From assembly GCA_036362985.1 (NCBI GenBank), contig JAYGXS010000003.1, positions 40,603,091 to 40,667,090 of the forward strand: a DNA stretch of 64,000 nt, given 5' to 3'. A model generated the notes under the pieces. It saw only the letters and a list, made by a program, of their open reading frames with translations, was not told the DNA's origin and did no database searches. Positions within the stretch are counted from its first letter, which is position 1; every line of letters begins with the position of its first letter. Source of the DNA: Ligula intestinalis. Its lineage: Eukaryota > Platyhelminthes > Cestoda > Diphyllobothriidea > Diphyllobothriidae. A program made the translations under genes and the position numbers. Below are positions 35,335-47,320 of this stretch, piece by piece.

Positions 35335-35970
35335 GGAAATTTAAAACAGGTTCACGCATTGTATACCACAGAGCAGCGACAATGTATCCTCGCATTCGGT
35401 TGCAAGCGGTTGTGTGTGCACTCGTTAAATGTATATCAACAACTGTAGTGAAAATAATGGGAGAAACTGAAGGAATGCCTTATCCCCTGTCCGCAGTCGT
35501 GTTACCTGAAAGCCTTCAAGCCCAACTGTTTGCGGAAGCTGCGAATATTTAGCATCCTCCTATTTGCTCTCACACATCACAACGTCCTTGACCTTGTATA
35601 TAATCTAAAAAGATACATGCTAGCCTTAAGGCATACATACGTACAGGCTACACGAGATATCTTGTTGCATAATGAGAATAAACATTTCTTACACTCGATC
35701 ATATGTACTGGTGATGGTTATTGTCACACGCTCGGTAAGATTCGGGGTGTGGCTTGTGGCATGTAATCAGCCAATTGCTATGAACAGGAATGTACATAGA
35801 ATATTAAGTGTCATCCGTAAACTTATTTATTCCTTTCTAAAGTGACATGCAACTTTAAATACAGGCGGTGTGCATTCTACAATATTTAGTAGAAGGAGGA
35901 TGCCGGCGGTGGGGGAGAGAATGAGGTCGACCCTGAACGCATTTCCTTCCTTACTAAGAACAAGCTGATG
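35335..35970. other. no gene recognised
   Basis: A 78-codon + frame at 35530-35766 is not recognised. Confidence 0.35.
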
Positions 35971-35974
35971 CGCT

Positions 35975-36480
35975 TGAAGCTATCACGGTGCGCTAAAAGC
36001 CGCGGCTTGGAGAGTTGCCAACTGACGGGATAACTCGGACGCCGCAGCCAGCCCAGTTTGTTTCGTTGTATGGCGTGAATGACTTGCGCGCTGAGAGTGA
36101 GGCTTCAGTAGCTCGTGATTCATATGACTTTTATGGCGCTCCCACGCGGAAGCCTACCTAGCAAGGTGGTGTTGGAGCGTGTTTCGCGCGCACACCGCCT
36201 GCCCCCTCCCCCATCTGCGGCCTTTTTTTTGACTTTTTTCTTACCATCGGGTTTAGCTGTGGGAGTGGTCAGAGGGTGGGGGTAGATCCAGCGAATCTGC
36301 TTTAAATATAATCCAGCTATAGTCACCGTCTCTGCCTTCAGCTTGCTGAAGCTCGTGGCGGTCATCACCGAGAGCGACAGTTGAACTAGTAGTAATACGT
36401 ATAATAGTTGCGTAGTCGATCGTCTCATCTCCTTCCTTAGCTTCATTTCAATAAAGTATACGGGGGTGTCGGCTCGTAGC
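35975..36480 (-). repeat. PLE 3'-tail repeat, fragment 2 (longest copy)
   Basis: CACGGTGCGCTAAAAGCCGC, GGCTTGGAGAGTTGCCAACT and TTTATGGCGCTCCCACGCGG match, in reverse complement, the end of the Penelope-like element at 41760-42095. The coding remnant on the minus strand (PHPLTTPTAKPDGKKKVKKK) aligns with the tail region at 41760-41900. An AATAAA lies on + at 36450. It is an orphan 3' end on the minus strand. Confidence 0.6.
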
Positions 36481-36816
36481 CAAAATCATTGCCTACGTCC
36501 TTCCTCGCAGCACTGAAAGGTTTATGAAGTATTTCGTATTTATGACTTTACGCAGATAACTATTTATACTGATAGACTTTCTAATCTGTCTATAGGTAGT
36601 CGTTTTCCGTGTGTGCAGAGGCATTGATACATTATTATGTATACGTATATTTGAAGGGTAACAGGCAAGGAATGCCCTTGAGGACCCTATAAATGTAAAG
36701 TAATCGATATCATTTTTACAGTCAATATGAAGTTGTAGCAGAAGATGGTGGCATGATAAACATTCGAATGAGTTGTGTCGGAACAATAGGAAGACAAGCT
36801 TCAGACAGAAAATTGC

Positions 36817-37112
36817 TTACAATGCTGGCAATAAGAAATCATGTTGAGGAATTCGCTTTTTGTCAAATAAAATGACATTAAGTCTTCTTTTAAAATCCGT
36901 GAGGGTGTCGGCGGAAACCATTTCGCTCGGTAGCAGGTTCCATGGTCGGACCACTCGTTGGCTGAAACAAAACTTTCTGAGATCCAATCGAGTACGTTTG
37001 TTCGTGACCTTGGAAGGATGGCCACGCCGGTGAGTTGTGTTGACTAACTCAAACCCCTGCAGTTTTCCTTTTTCGCCACCAAGCTCTCCTTGTTTATAAA
37101 TGCTGACGAGCG
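36817..37112 (-). pseudogene. LINE C-terminal fragment
   Basis: The minus strand reads MMQVTLVSIYKQGELGG, then NTTHRRGHPSKVTNKRTRLD, LRKFCFSQRVVRPWNLLPSE and TLTDFKRRLNVILFDKK. RGHPSK, FSQRVV, WNLLP and DFKRRL are the conserved C-terminal LINE positions. The frame is open for 102 codons. It abuts, back to back, the 5' part of another LINE on + that begins near 37112. Confidence 0.8.
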
Positions 37113-39960
37113 TAACCTGCATCACAAGGGTACGCTAAGTAAAGTCTCACTCAATGCGAGATCTTTTGTTAATAAGATGACAGAACTTAAAACAGTAGCA
37201 TTTAAGCTTGATCCTGACGTGCTCTGTGTCCCCGAATCTTGGGCTCACTATCTTATTTCTGACTCAACGCTCGCTATTGATAATTATAGTCTGTACCGAC
37301 AAAACCACATTGAAGAGGGTGGTGGCGGTCGTCTTCTTTATATTAAATCATCTCTTGTACATTTCCCGTTTCACCTGAGCATTTCGTCATTTTCTGGAAA
37401 TGTTTGCTTTATTTCAGTTATCCTCCCGCACAATAAAAAAAATGTTAACTGGTTATATCTATAATCCCCCATGTAACTTAGACAATGAAATTCAGCTCTG
37501 TGAAATGTTTGAAAAAGTTGCAGAGACTCAATTTAACGTCAGAATAATCTCAGATGATTTGAATCTGCCAGATATTGACTGCCACACAGATACCTGTCCA
37601 CCAAAACTTCAGAAATTGTTCGATACTATTAACTTTTCAAACATGTCACAAGTGGTCAGTTCAGTGACTAGAAATGACAACATATGAGATTTAATTTTTG
37701 CAAATGACGTCCATCCTCTTTTTATGAATTTCCATCGTGATATTTTCACAAGTGACCACCCACTAATTCACTGTTATTTTCTAGCCCCCTTTTCTAAAAA
37801 GCCCAAGGTTACATGCAATACCCTTGACTTTTCTAACGTGAACCATGAATTAATAAATGATTTCGGAAGAACCCTAGATTGGCATAGCATATTCTCACCT
37901 AACGATACCCACTTTTTTCCAGGAGCTATTGCAAAGCCTTACAGAAAATTTCAGGCTCTTATTCCACATAAGATTTTTTAATCAAGTTCAGCTCCTTCTA
38001 CTTTGCCACATTTTCTCCAAAGAAGACTTTAAAAATTGCGAAAACAACTAAAGGGTTCGTCTAATAGCTCCTTGTCAGTTCACTTAAGGATGGCGCAAAC
38101 ATTTGAATTAGCGTTTAAAATAAGGCTTACACGAGATAGGCGGAGGGAGTCCCTAGCATTAAGTGATGCGAATTCGTCCAGATCTGTTGCTCAAGTCTTC
38201 CGTTTTCGGTCGTCCGCTAAGCTTTAGAAAGTAATTCCGCCCTTATTCGATAGCAAAGATCAGTTTTTTATAGAGGATTTGGACAAAGTAGCTTTGCTTA
38301 ATTCATTTTTGTCAAGTTCTTTACCATCGAGACTAGCCCCACTCCTGCAATCCATCTGCTGTGTGATTCAAATCTCACTACCATTTATTTCTCACCCGCC
38401 AGTATTCAACAAGAAATAAGTAGTCTTAAAAATTCACATTCGGTTGGAACTGATAACATTCCAAGCTCACTTATTAAACAGTTAAAAGATTTTCCACTTT
38501 TACTGAGTAAATTATTTTCAGTATTTCTGGAGAATGACTTTTCCCCGGACTACTGGAATACTTCTAGTGTACTTTCCGGTTTTAAATCTGGTTTCCGCTC
38601 GGATATTCACAATTATCGCAGTGGTCATAAAACACCCTCCCTGTCTAAACTCTTTGGAAAACAAATTGTCAAATAATTACAGATTTTCGCATAATCGATA
38701 ACATTCTCAACTCCTCACAGCATGGCTTTTTACCGGCCCTATCTTGTGTAACATGCCACATGTCTTTTCTAAACTTCTTACTTCTCTCCGTAACGATAAT
38801 TTATTCGTGGTAGTTATCTTTTTTTATCTTAGTAAAGCATTTGATAAAGTTCCTCATAGGAGCCTTCTAGCCAAACTAGAGGCCATATGATTTCGTAGTC
38901 TGTGGGCTCTTAGCTCAACTTATGCGTTGTTTAAATTTATCACTTTTCCAAAATTTTGTTTGAACGAAGATACAGCACTTTCGGTTCCGACCGCCGCTAC
39001 AGGCCTCTACAAGTCCACTTACGCACTTCATCAGATCTTATCTTTCTAATCGAAAACAAAAGGTCTTAGTGGAATCCTTGTACTCTACTGCTACCGTAAT
39101 TTTGAGTGGTGTCCTTCAAGGTACCGTGCTAGGTCCTCTGCTGTTCTTGCCTTCCATAAATGATATTTCATTGAGTGTTAAACACTCTCAATCTTATATT
39201 TATGCGGATGATCTTAGGTGTGTTTATTCCTCTAACTCTATGGCTGCGAGATGCCTATAACAGATTCAGTCTGATTTTAACCCCTTTCTGCGTGGAGCGC
39301 AACATGGCAGGTGGAGTTCTCCTCTTCTAAGTGACGATACATGTGCGTTGGGCCTAAAAGGCTGCCACAACATGTTATTTTTCAAGGTTACCAAATGCCT
39401 GAATGCTCCAACATCAAAGACATAAGTTTAAGCTACACCAATAAATTTGATCTTTCTCCGCACGCTAGTAGAATTACGGCCAAAGCCGCAGAGATTTGCA
39501 GCTTAATTTCTTATAATTTATATCTTCCTGAAATGAAATAAAGAGGTTATCGTATGTTAGTGCTTTCCATCTTCGAATACTGTTGCCCATTCTTCGGTCT
39601 GATGAACGAAGTTAGCCGTTCAAAGATTAAAAGAGTCCAAAAACATTTCACAAAAACACTGCTTTATCCGACTTTTTCTTTGTTGCCCTCCGCTGCACTT
39701 GTTCAAGAAGGTCCACGTCGTTTTTCAACCATTCCATATTCAAAATGTGGTCTCACACAGGTGCCAAATATTTTTCCGGAGTGTTTAGGTGGGAAGATTT
39801 TTAACTCTCGTCTACTCCAACGTAGAGAACTAGTGGCATTTTTACACCACTCTGTTGGCATCACTGACAAAATAACTATGTTTCTGCGACACTGTTCGCC
39901 CCGGGCTTATGTGTAGAACCAGACACTTGGATACATTAAAGTTAAAAAGTCCCATGGATG
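37112..39960 (+). mobile_element. LINE, endonuclease plus reverse transcriptase, decayed
   Basis: The APE-type endonuclease begins VSLNARSFVNKMTELK, then DPDVLCVPESWAHYLI, YRQNHIEEGGGGRLLYIKSS and NVRIISDDLNLPDIDC (standing for the GDFN motif), then FTSDHPLIHCYFL (the SDH motif). RT signs follow after gaps. LSKAFDKVPHRSLLAKLEAI marks motif A near 38830, GVLQGTVLGPLLFLPSINDI lies at 39107, and YIYADDLRCV (catalytic YADD) at 39200. The C-terminal part runs to about 39950. Many stops and frameshifts occur, especially at 38000-39050, so it is inactive. The SDH and YADD motifs are kept, which helps anchor domain order. CR1/Jockey-like; clade uncertain. Confidence 0.88.
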
Positions 39961-40029
39961 ACCACATAATCAGTTAATCGATGTTCGACCGTAACTTCTT
40001 TACGTCGTCAGCGCAGCTTACTTCAGCCC

Positions 40030-40800
40030 ATATTTATATGCCATCCGCAAACATGGCAGCTTCGCAATCAAGGTCACTGAAACAGTCATTTACGTAGATG
40101 AGGAAGAGAAACGGGGCCGAAACTGACCCTCGTGGTACATAACTTTCTACCTTTGTCCATTCCGAGGTTGAGGCTCCAACTGCGACCCTCTTTTCTCTGA
40201 GGGACAAGAAACTGCTGGTCCATTTAAAAATATTTCCTTGAATTCCCACGTCTAAAATCTGTAAAAGAAGCCTTGTGATACACTATAGAAGGCCTTCTTG
40301 AAGTCGGAAAGTATGAGATTAATTGGATAGCCTTGATCGGTGGCCTTTGTCCACTTCTCGTGTGAGTAAAGAGCACTTGTGAGACAAGAGCGTCCTGGAC
40401 TAAAGCCGTGCAGTCCATCACAAAATATTTTGTTACTTTCCAGGAATCCCATTAAATGACTCTTGATAATGCGCTCCATAAATTTGCACGCGATGCAAGT
40501 TAGACTTACAAGACGGAAATTTGCGCACTCAGGTCATGAACCTCCCCTGTAGATCGAGGTGACTTTTGCCCACTTCCATTTTCCGGGAGTTTGCTTTCTT
40601 CAAGAGACCTCTGGAAGATGGCAGCCAGAAATTTGCAAAGGTCGTTAGCCATTTTTCTTAGCACGGGTGCAGGAACTTTATGCAGCCCTGGTGATTTGGC
40701 GGGCCTAAGGTGGAGTAATTCTGCCCTGGCAGTGTCGTGTGAAAATTCAAGGTCCCCCATTTTGGGCAATGAGGACAGATGCAACGATTGTGGTGGCCTA
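40030..40800 (-). mobile_element. LINE reverse transcriptase fragment
   Basis: The minus strand carries LRPAKSPGLHKVPAPVLRKM, CKFLAAIFQRSLEESKLPE, then MERIIKSHLMGFLESNK, GLHGFSPGRSCLTSALYS and INLILSDFKKAFYSVS (motif A). After frameshifts comes VPRGSVSAPFLFLIYVNDCF (motif B) with AAMFADGI, where the catalytic FADD has become FADG. It is dead. The family resembles the element at 15240-20870 (VNDCFSDLDCEAAMFAD against INDCVRDLDCDVTLFAD). A Penelope-like element on + begins at the other edge. Confidence 0.82.
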
Positions 40801-40804
40801 AAAG

Positions 40805-42095
40805 CTAAAGTATCCAAGAAAGCGACAAACATGATGCAAATACTGGATTACAACAGCAACCACCCAATCAGCCACAAACACTGCTGCGTAAGGACGCACT
40901 ACAATGAACCAGAAGATAAAGTTGCCGAGATGCAATACCTTGGACGGGTGTTCAGAGAAAATGGCTACTCGCGCAACTTTGTCAACCAGTGCTTGCGCAA
41001 ACGAGATGGCCAACAAAGTCGCACGGACCCCAGAATTTGGCCAGCGATCCCGTACGTCAAAATCTTCTCGGAGGTTGTTGGCCGCCTTCACGCACCACTT
41101 GGAGTTGGAGTCACACACAGGCCGGAAGCAACCATAAGGCGCAGCTCATGAAACCGAAAGACCCACCGCCACGGCAAGAAACATCTAGAGTCGTCTACAG
41201 GATCTAGGGCAGTTGCGGACAAAGTAACTGTCGGAGAAACAGGCAGGCTTCTCAAGACGCGAACTGCCGAACACGCGGCAGCAGTGTGGCGAAATGATGC
41301 CAATTCTCAAGTTGTGGCTCATGCGCCGGAACCCGGCCACACATTACAATTTTATGAGGCCGAAATTCTCGCAAGAGGTGACAGTAGAGTGAGCCGAAAA
41401 TTACTTGAGTCATGGTTCACGAGCCCCCAATCCATCAACTAGTGCAGCGATTTGCCCAATCCATATTCGGTGCTAAGACTAAATTTGACCAAAGCAAACA
41501 GCCGTTCGGAGAACAGACGGGCCACTACATCATCTTATGCCAACACCACAAGGCCAGATGGTCAGGGCTGATACACGACAGTTCCCCCGTCGATTTCGAC
41601 GATGGGCACCACGCGCTCCAACAAGCCGCAGCAAATGCTGAAGCAAGCCGCAATAGACACTGAGGCGAGCTGGGCAAGCAACACGAAAGTGACAACAAGC
41701 AGGAGCGACGCAGAGAACTTCTGCGAGAGACAACAGGAGTTTAGGCAGACTTGCGCAGAATCTACCCACTCGCTCACCACTCCCACCTCCGTATCCGGAG
41801 TAAAGTCAAAGTCAATAAGACCGGGGATGAGGGAGGGTGCAGGTGGCTGGTGCGATAAACACTCAACACGCGCACACTTGACACAGACATCTCGCTGGGT
41901 ATGCTCCTGCCTGCGCGGAAGCGCCATAAAGGCCACATTAAGAGGGAGCCACTACAGCCTGACTCTCAGTCCTCCCTCTCCTCCCATACGCACACACAGA
42001 CACACGCGTACAAAAGGAGCAGCACCGTAGGGGGCCCGAGTTTTTCCGTCAGTTGGCAAACCTTCCAAGCCACGGCTTTTAGCGCACCGTGATAG
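40805..42095 (+). mobile_element. Penelope-like element, 3' half with tail
   Basis: The + strand reads DYNSNHPISHKHCCVRTHYN, EPEDKVAEMQYLGRVFRENG, YSRNFVNQCLRKRD, IWPAIPYVKIFSEVVGRLHA and GVGVTHRPEATIR. It continues KPKDPPPRQETSRVVYRI, then TRTAEHAAAVWRNDANSQVV, GHTLQFYEAEILARGDSRVS and RKLLESWFTSPQSIN. This is the end of the RT connection region, then the GIY-YIG endonuclease with its E in the KLLESW motif. The IPC..C...YIG core is damaged (YRI, stop, GSCGQ). The tail to 42095 ends with the sequence also found as orphan copies at 29995 and 35975. The RT domain is absent (5' truncation). Confidence 0.88.
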
Positions 42096-43690
42096 ATTCA
42101 AGTGCATTCAGATTTATAATAGTGAGGAAAAATGCGCCGAGGGTCGACTTCGCTCGCTGCATAGTGACCGCCTAGCTTTCGGACACCTGAGGTGGGGCCT
42201 GAAACCCAGTGGGAGTGCAAACTCCGTCACCAACAGTGAATCAGAACTGAGAGGAAGTGCCAGCGCCTACCAGGCCGCAGGGACCGTGAATGACTGAGGA
42301 CTGGCATTGCATATGCATACAGACATTCGATCTCAGAAGGGTGAGAGCAGCCCTGCATAAAGCCTGGGCCAACACTCCTGAGTGGAGTAACCAGTCAATC
42401 ATCGACTGAAAGGCACTACCCATGCTCCGTTGCCGATTGGTGTCCGTGGGCGGGCTGAAAGGAGAGAAAAGTATAAGCTGGTGAACTTTTCAGTTTGTGG
42501 ATGGGCAGAAGAAGAAGAAGAAGAAGAAGAAGAAGAAGAGAAAGAGAAAGAAGAGGAGGAAGGAGAGAGCGAGAGGGTGCAAGGAACGAAGGACAACCGA
42601 GAAAGATAACAAAGGTAAGCAGCTGAGGGTAAGGAAGAAGGAGGGAAGATTGAAAGAAAGTGGAGCGAGGACAGAGCAAAAATTACAAGGAGAGGAGAGA
42701 GCAGAACAAGAAGAACAGGAATAAGAACGCAGCTTACCTCTTATTGGACGATTGTCGTGGAGTGCCTGATGCGACTGTAGTGATTATGGTGGTGGCTATT
42801 AGTGTTTTTAAAGCTAAATTCAGACGAAGTAGAAGTGCCGCCGAGGAAATGATATCACATTTTGCAAAGCTAATGGTGTCTGAGAGCTGGTACGGGTTAG
42901 AATTGATAAGGAGTACCGTTATTTATGAGGCTATAGCCCAGACTTAGTGGTGACAGCGCATGATGCAGCGTGACAATCATAGTTAGCTTGGGTTGGGTCC
43001 ATAGCACCGGTTAACCGATTACTGCCGGCTGGCTCTGCCAGTCTTTGGATTAGGGTTAGTTGCTGGTTTGCGCATGAACGACCGCCTCAATCGTCTTTCG
43101 GCCCCAGCGATTAACAGTCTTCGCCCTCAGGGTTCTCGTTAGCAGAAACATCGTAAATTGGCGAGAGCGACGATCAACCTCCCTCCCCCTGCCCTCCGTG
43201 CAGTCAGGGTCACGCCGGCATTTAGGCGTAAATTAGCAAGATAACGACTTTAGAGGTGCTAATTGGGACGAAGACGGTGGCTGACAAATTAATCCATGAC
43301 AGTGATGACTGTGATAGGCGTGATGCGAATCCGATTATACGAATGAGGCTTAAGATCGCACCCTAAATTACCGCTGAGAACAGGAATGTTTGGGCTGGGC
43401 TGAGCGTGCAAATGAATGCACTGCAGAGCCTAGAGAAAACTGCGAGTAAGGACGAGTAAGCCTGATTGTCAAGGAGCTGAGATTTAGTTACTAGTGATGC
43501 TAAATGATTCCAATGCTGCTGATGCTAGTAGAAGAACCATCCTTAATGGTACTGGCAGCAGCAATAATAGTAGTGGTGCAAAAGAAATCTTATATAAGGC
43601 ACTAAGGCAAAAATAAGAGGAAGGTTCAGCTTACCTGAAGGGCACTAACCTGGAGCTCCCGATAAACTTGACGACGCATTCGTGTGGTGA
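42096..43690. other. GAA microsatellite and unrecognised sequence
   Basis: A perfect AGA/GAA run covers about 42508-42540 within a purine-rich stretch to 42720. Its lysine- and arginine-rich frames are low-complexity artefacts. No gene was recognised in the remaining part. Confidence 0.45.
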
Positions 43691-46600
43691 GGCGGTTAGT
43701 GAGTAGGTTTAGGGCTGGTGGTGGGCGTGTGTGAAGTACTGGGTTTGTCGACATCATGGTCAACGCTGCTGTCATGAATGCGCATGTGACCTAGTAGGCC
43801 TATGCGATGAGCGAATAATCGGGGGCAGTGTGGGCAGTGAAGGCAGCAGTCTCGTCTGTGTGTTGGTGCTCCAGGCATAAGTTCACCAGTCTCTTGCAAT
43901 GGATTCGCAAGTGACCGACTAGGCCAATGCGTGAGGTGAATGTCTGATTGCAGTGAGGGCATATCAGGCCCTCAGAGCTGGTGGAGGGTTCAGGTGTGGT
44001 TATGAAAGCTGTGGCAGGCGGTGATGTGTCAGAAGGGGTGAAGGAGGTTGCAGGTGGGTTGGAATCGGTGGATGAGGGCAACGAGGTATCTGTGGCATCG
44101 GATGTTGTCGTCGAGATGGAGGGCCGAGAAGGGTCGGGTGGAGTGTTTGGTGCAGTAGACGCGGATGCTGTTGGGGGAGGGTTGCACGACTTTTGAAGGT
44201 GGCCGACCAAGCCAATGCGTGCACGGAAGGTGCGTTGGCAGCGCGGACATGTTGGAAGGGGTTGGGTGGTGGTAGTGTGCGTCCGTGGATTGTGAGACGT
44301 GAGTGCCGTCCGTTTTGCCTTTGCGGCGGTGATCCGACTGGCTTCGTAGATTGCGGCGCCCGTTTTTGCTAGCTCTTCCCAGTTCGTCGTGTTGATTTGG
44401 AGATGCTTCAAGGAGTTATTCAGGGTATCCTTGTAACGTCTATTCTGTCCTCCTTTGCGACGAGTACCGACAGTGACATCGCCATAGAACAGTCGCTTGG
44501 GTAGCCGTTCAGCGTTCATACGTACCACGTGACCGATCCAGCGCAGTTGTATCTGCCTGAGCATAGCCTGGATGCTAAGAATTCCCGTTCTCTCCAGGAC
44601 TTCCGTGTCTGGGATCTTCTTTTGCCACTTCACCTTCAGTATGTGGCGGAGTCAGCTTAGAGGAAAGTGGTTCAGTTTCCGCGCATGGCAAGCATAGACA
44701 GTCCAGGTCTCCGCTCCGTACAAGAGGGTTGAGAGCACATCAGTCTTGTAAATCTTCAATTTTGTGGACAATTGAAGACCATTACGATTCCATGCGGAGG
44801 CTTGGAGCCGACCGAAGGCTTGACTGGCTTTGGAGATTCTGCGCGCAACCTCGTCGTCGATTCGAGGTTTGCGTGAGAGCGTGCTGCCAAGATAGGTGAA
44901 GTTGTCCACGTTCGGCAGTTAGGCGCCGTTGATGTTGATGTGTACAGGGTTGATGTCAGCACCTGGTGGCGGTTGGTGCATAACCACTATCTTGTCCGTG
45001 TTGATGGTAAGGCCAAAGTTGGCGCAACCTGCTGCAAAGAGGTCCATGCTCCTTTGCATGTCCGCTTCTGTTGTGGTGTTGAGAGCGCAGTCGTCCGCAA
45101 ACAGCAGATCATGGACTGTGGTGGTGGAGGCGCGTGTGCGGGGCTGCATCCGAGGAATGGTGAGGAGATTTCCGTCAGTTCTGTAGTTGACGGGGATTCT
45201 GGGACGCTCGTCACGGTAGGCGTCCATCAGCATGGCAGAGAACATGAGGCTGAAGAGGGTGTGTGCGTGGACACAGCCAGCGCTCCAGACAGCGCTCCGT
45301 AGTCTGTGACGCGCACCATCATTCCGTCATAGAATTTTCGTACCATGTGGGTGAAGTGCTCCGGACAACCAAACTTCTGCATAACTTTCCAAAGTCCAGG
45401 GCGGTTTACCGTGTCGAAGGCTTTTGTCAGGTCCATGAACGTAGTGTAGAGGTGAGTCCGCATCTCCGTATATTTCTCCTGAAGCTGACGTGTGGCAAAT
45501 ATCATGTCAGTGGTGCCGCGGTGACGTCGAAAACCACATTGGCTTTCAGGCAGAAGCCCTTGTTCCAGGCTGTTTTTTAGATGATTGAGGAGAATTCGAG
45601 CAAAGATTTTACCGGCAATATTCAGCAATGAGATTCCGCGATGGTTGTCGCATACGTGGTGGTTCCTCTTGCGCTTGTAGCGGTGGACGATGGTGGCGTT
45701 CTTGAAATTCTGGGGAACTTGACCCTGTCGCCACATCTCTTGGACAGGTTGGTTAGGTGAGTTATGAGCTGGTGACCACCATATTTATAGATCTCCGCCG
45801 GGATCCCGTCCGACCCGGGTGCCTTCCCGCTGGACAGTTGCTGCACAGCCTTGATGGTTTTCTCAAGGGTGGGTGGGAGGTTGAGGTCAAGATTAGTTTC
45901 CACTTGCGGCAGCCGGTTAATGGCAGCCTCAGAGGTGGTAGAGGGTCGGTTGAGTACACTTTGGAAGTGCTCGGCCTAGCGGCTTAGAAGTTGGGTCTTT
46001 TCAGTGAGGAGCGTGGTGCCATTCGAGCTGAGAAGTGGGAATGTGCCTCTGAAAATGGCGTCGTAGACAGCTTTGAGCGCAGCAAAGAAGTTCTTTCATC
46101 CATTGCGGTACGCATAGCCTTGGATTTCCTCACCCCTGCGAGCCATTCAGGCGTCCTGCATTTCCGCAGCCGCTGCTGTACAAGACAGCGACTTTGGTAG
46201 TAGGCTGCTTTTGTGGCGTCCGTAGGGCGATCGACGTATGCTTTGCGTAGTTGATTCTTCTCAGAACTAAGAGTATTGATGGTTGTATCATTTTCATCGA
46301 ACCAGTCTTGGTGTGAGCGAGAAGCAGGGCCAAGGACGCGTTAGGCAGTGGATTGAACAGTGTCCCGTAGTTGACACCATCGATTCTCCACGGAGGTGTT
46401 CTCATCTGCGACTGGAAGGTTATCCAGCTGTTAGGCCGGCTCGTTGCTGAAACGCAAATGGTAGGAAGTCAAGTTTAACAAAGCAGTATTCAACTTATCT
46501 GGGGGTCGCTTACCTTGGGGTCTCCTGCGTGATTGAAGACGGATGCGTATATTGGAGATGATGAGACGATGATCGGTATCACCGTCGGCACCCGGTATTG

Positions 46601-47320
46601 CCCTCGTCACCAGCACGTCCTGTTGATCACGCCGCCGCACGAGGACATAATCCAGAAGATTCCACTGACGGGATGTGGGGTGCATCCAGGTCGCCTTGTG
46701 CTGGAGCGGTTGACTGAAGAAGATGTTGGTCAGTATGAGACGATGCACCGCGCAGGTTCAAAGGAGGAATAGGCCATTGTCATTGAGTCTTCGGAGGCCG
46801 TGGGGTCCGAGCACTCCTCTCCAGGTAGCGTGGTCTGTGCCGACACGGGCATTGAAGTCGCCAAGGACAATTAACTTGTCTACCTTCGGCAACGATGTCA
46901 GGAGGGCGTGCAGATCTTCGTCGAACTTGTTTTTAGTCTCATCGGAATTGGTCATTGGAGGAGCGTAGATACTAACGATGGTGGCGAATTTGCCACCCCA
47001 GAGAGGCAGGTGAAGGCTCATCAGGCGTTTGTTGATACACTGCGGCGTACAGGGTAGTCGTCCCACGATGTCCTTGCGGATAGCAAAGGCGACGCCGGCC
47101 TCACGTCGCTCTGCCGCCGGACAGCCCACATAGAAGAAGGTGTAGCCAGCACCCCCCTCTTCTATGGAACCTTCGCCGGTGAAGCGGGTTTCATTGAGTG
47201 CGGCGATGTCCACCTTGAAGCGCGCCAGTTACCGGGTGATTAGCGCTGTTCTCCGTTCCGGTCGGATGCTCCTCGGGTTATCTAAAAGGGAACTAACATT
47301 CCAAGCGCCGAAGATGATAG
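43690..47320 (-). mobile_element. RTE-like LINE, nearly complete, with C-terminal zinc fingers
   Basis: Read on minus from 47300, the endonuclease has [56 protein letters not shown] and DTDHRLIISNIRI (GDFN and DHR motifs). A linker with SGKAPGSDGIPAEIYKYGG leads into the RT. That holds VPQNFKNATIVHRYKRKRN, ISLLNIAGKIFARILLNHL, ESQCGFRRHRGTTDMIFA and TTFMDLTKAFDTVNRPGLW (motif A), with catalytic LLFADDCAL near 45100. Then come [20 protein letters not shown] and [38 protein letters not shown], and three C2H2 fingers. A few stops and frameshifts separate otherwise long frames, so it is a recent but dead copy. Confidence 0.93.
43774..44249 (-). other. three C2H2 zinc fingers at the C-terminus of the LINE product
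   Basis: Finger 1 (44249-44184) is CPRCQRTFRARIGLVGHLQK followed by SC. Finger 2 (43961-43896) is CPHCNQTFTSRIGLVGHLRI followed by HC. Finger 3 (43836-43774) is CPHCPRLFAHRIGLLGHMRI followed by H. All keep two cysteines, the GL(V/L)GH core and a final H or C. A proline- and serine/threonine-rich linker of about 75 residues separates fingers 1 and 2. A frameshift near 43895 separates 2 and 3. In other LINE clades such fingers bind target DNA or template RNA; here the role is inferred only. Confidence 0.85.

Noticed and set aside
42497..42724. Lysine- and arginine-rich open frame
   Set aside because: It is the translation of a GAA/AGA microsatellite and neighbouring purine-rich sequence.
43981..44196. 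Valine- and glycine-rich + frame
   Set aside because: It is the antisense of the Pro/Ser/Thr linker of the LINE zinc-finger region.
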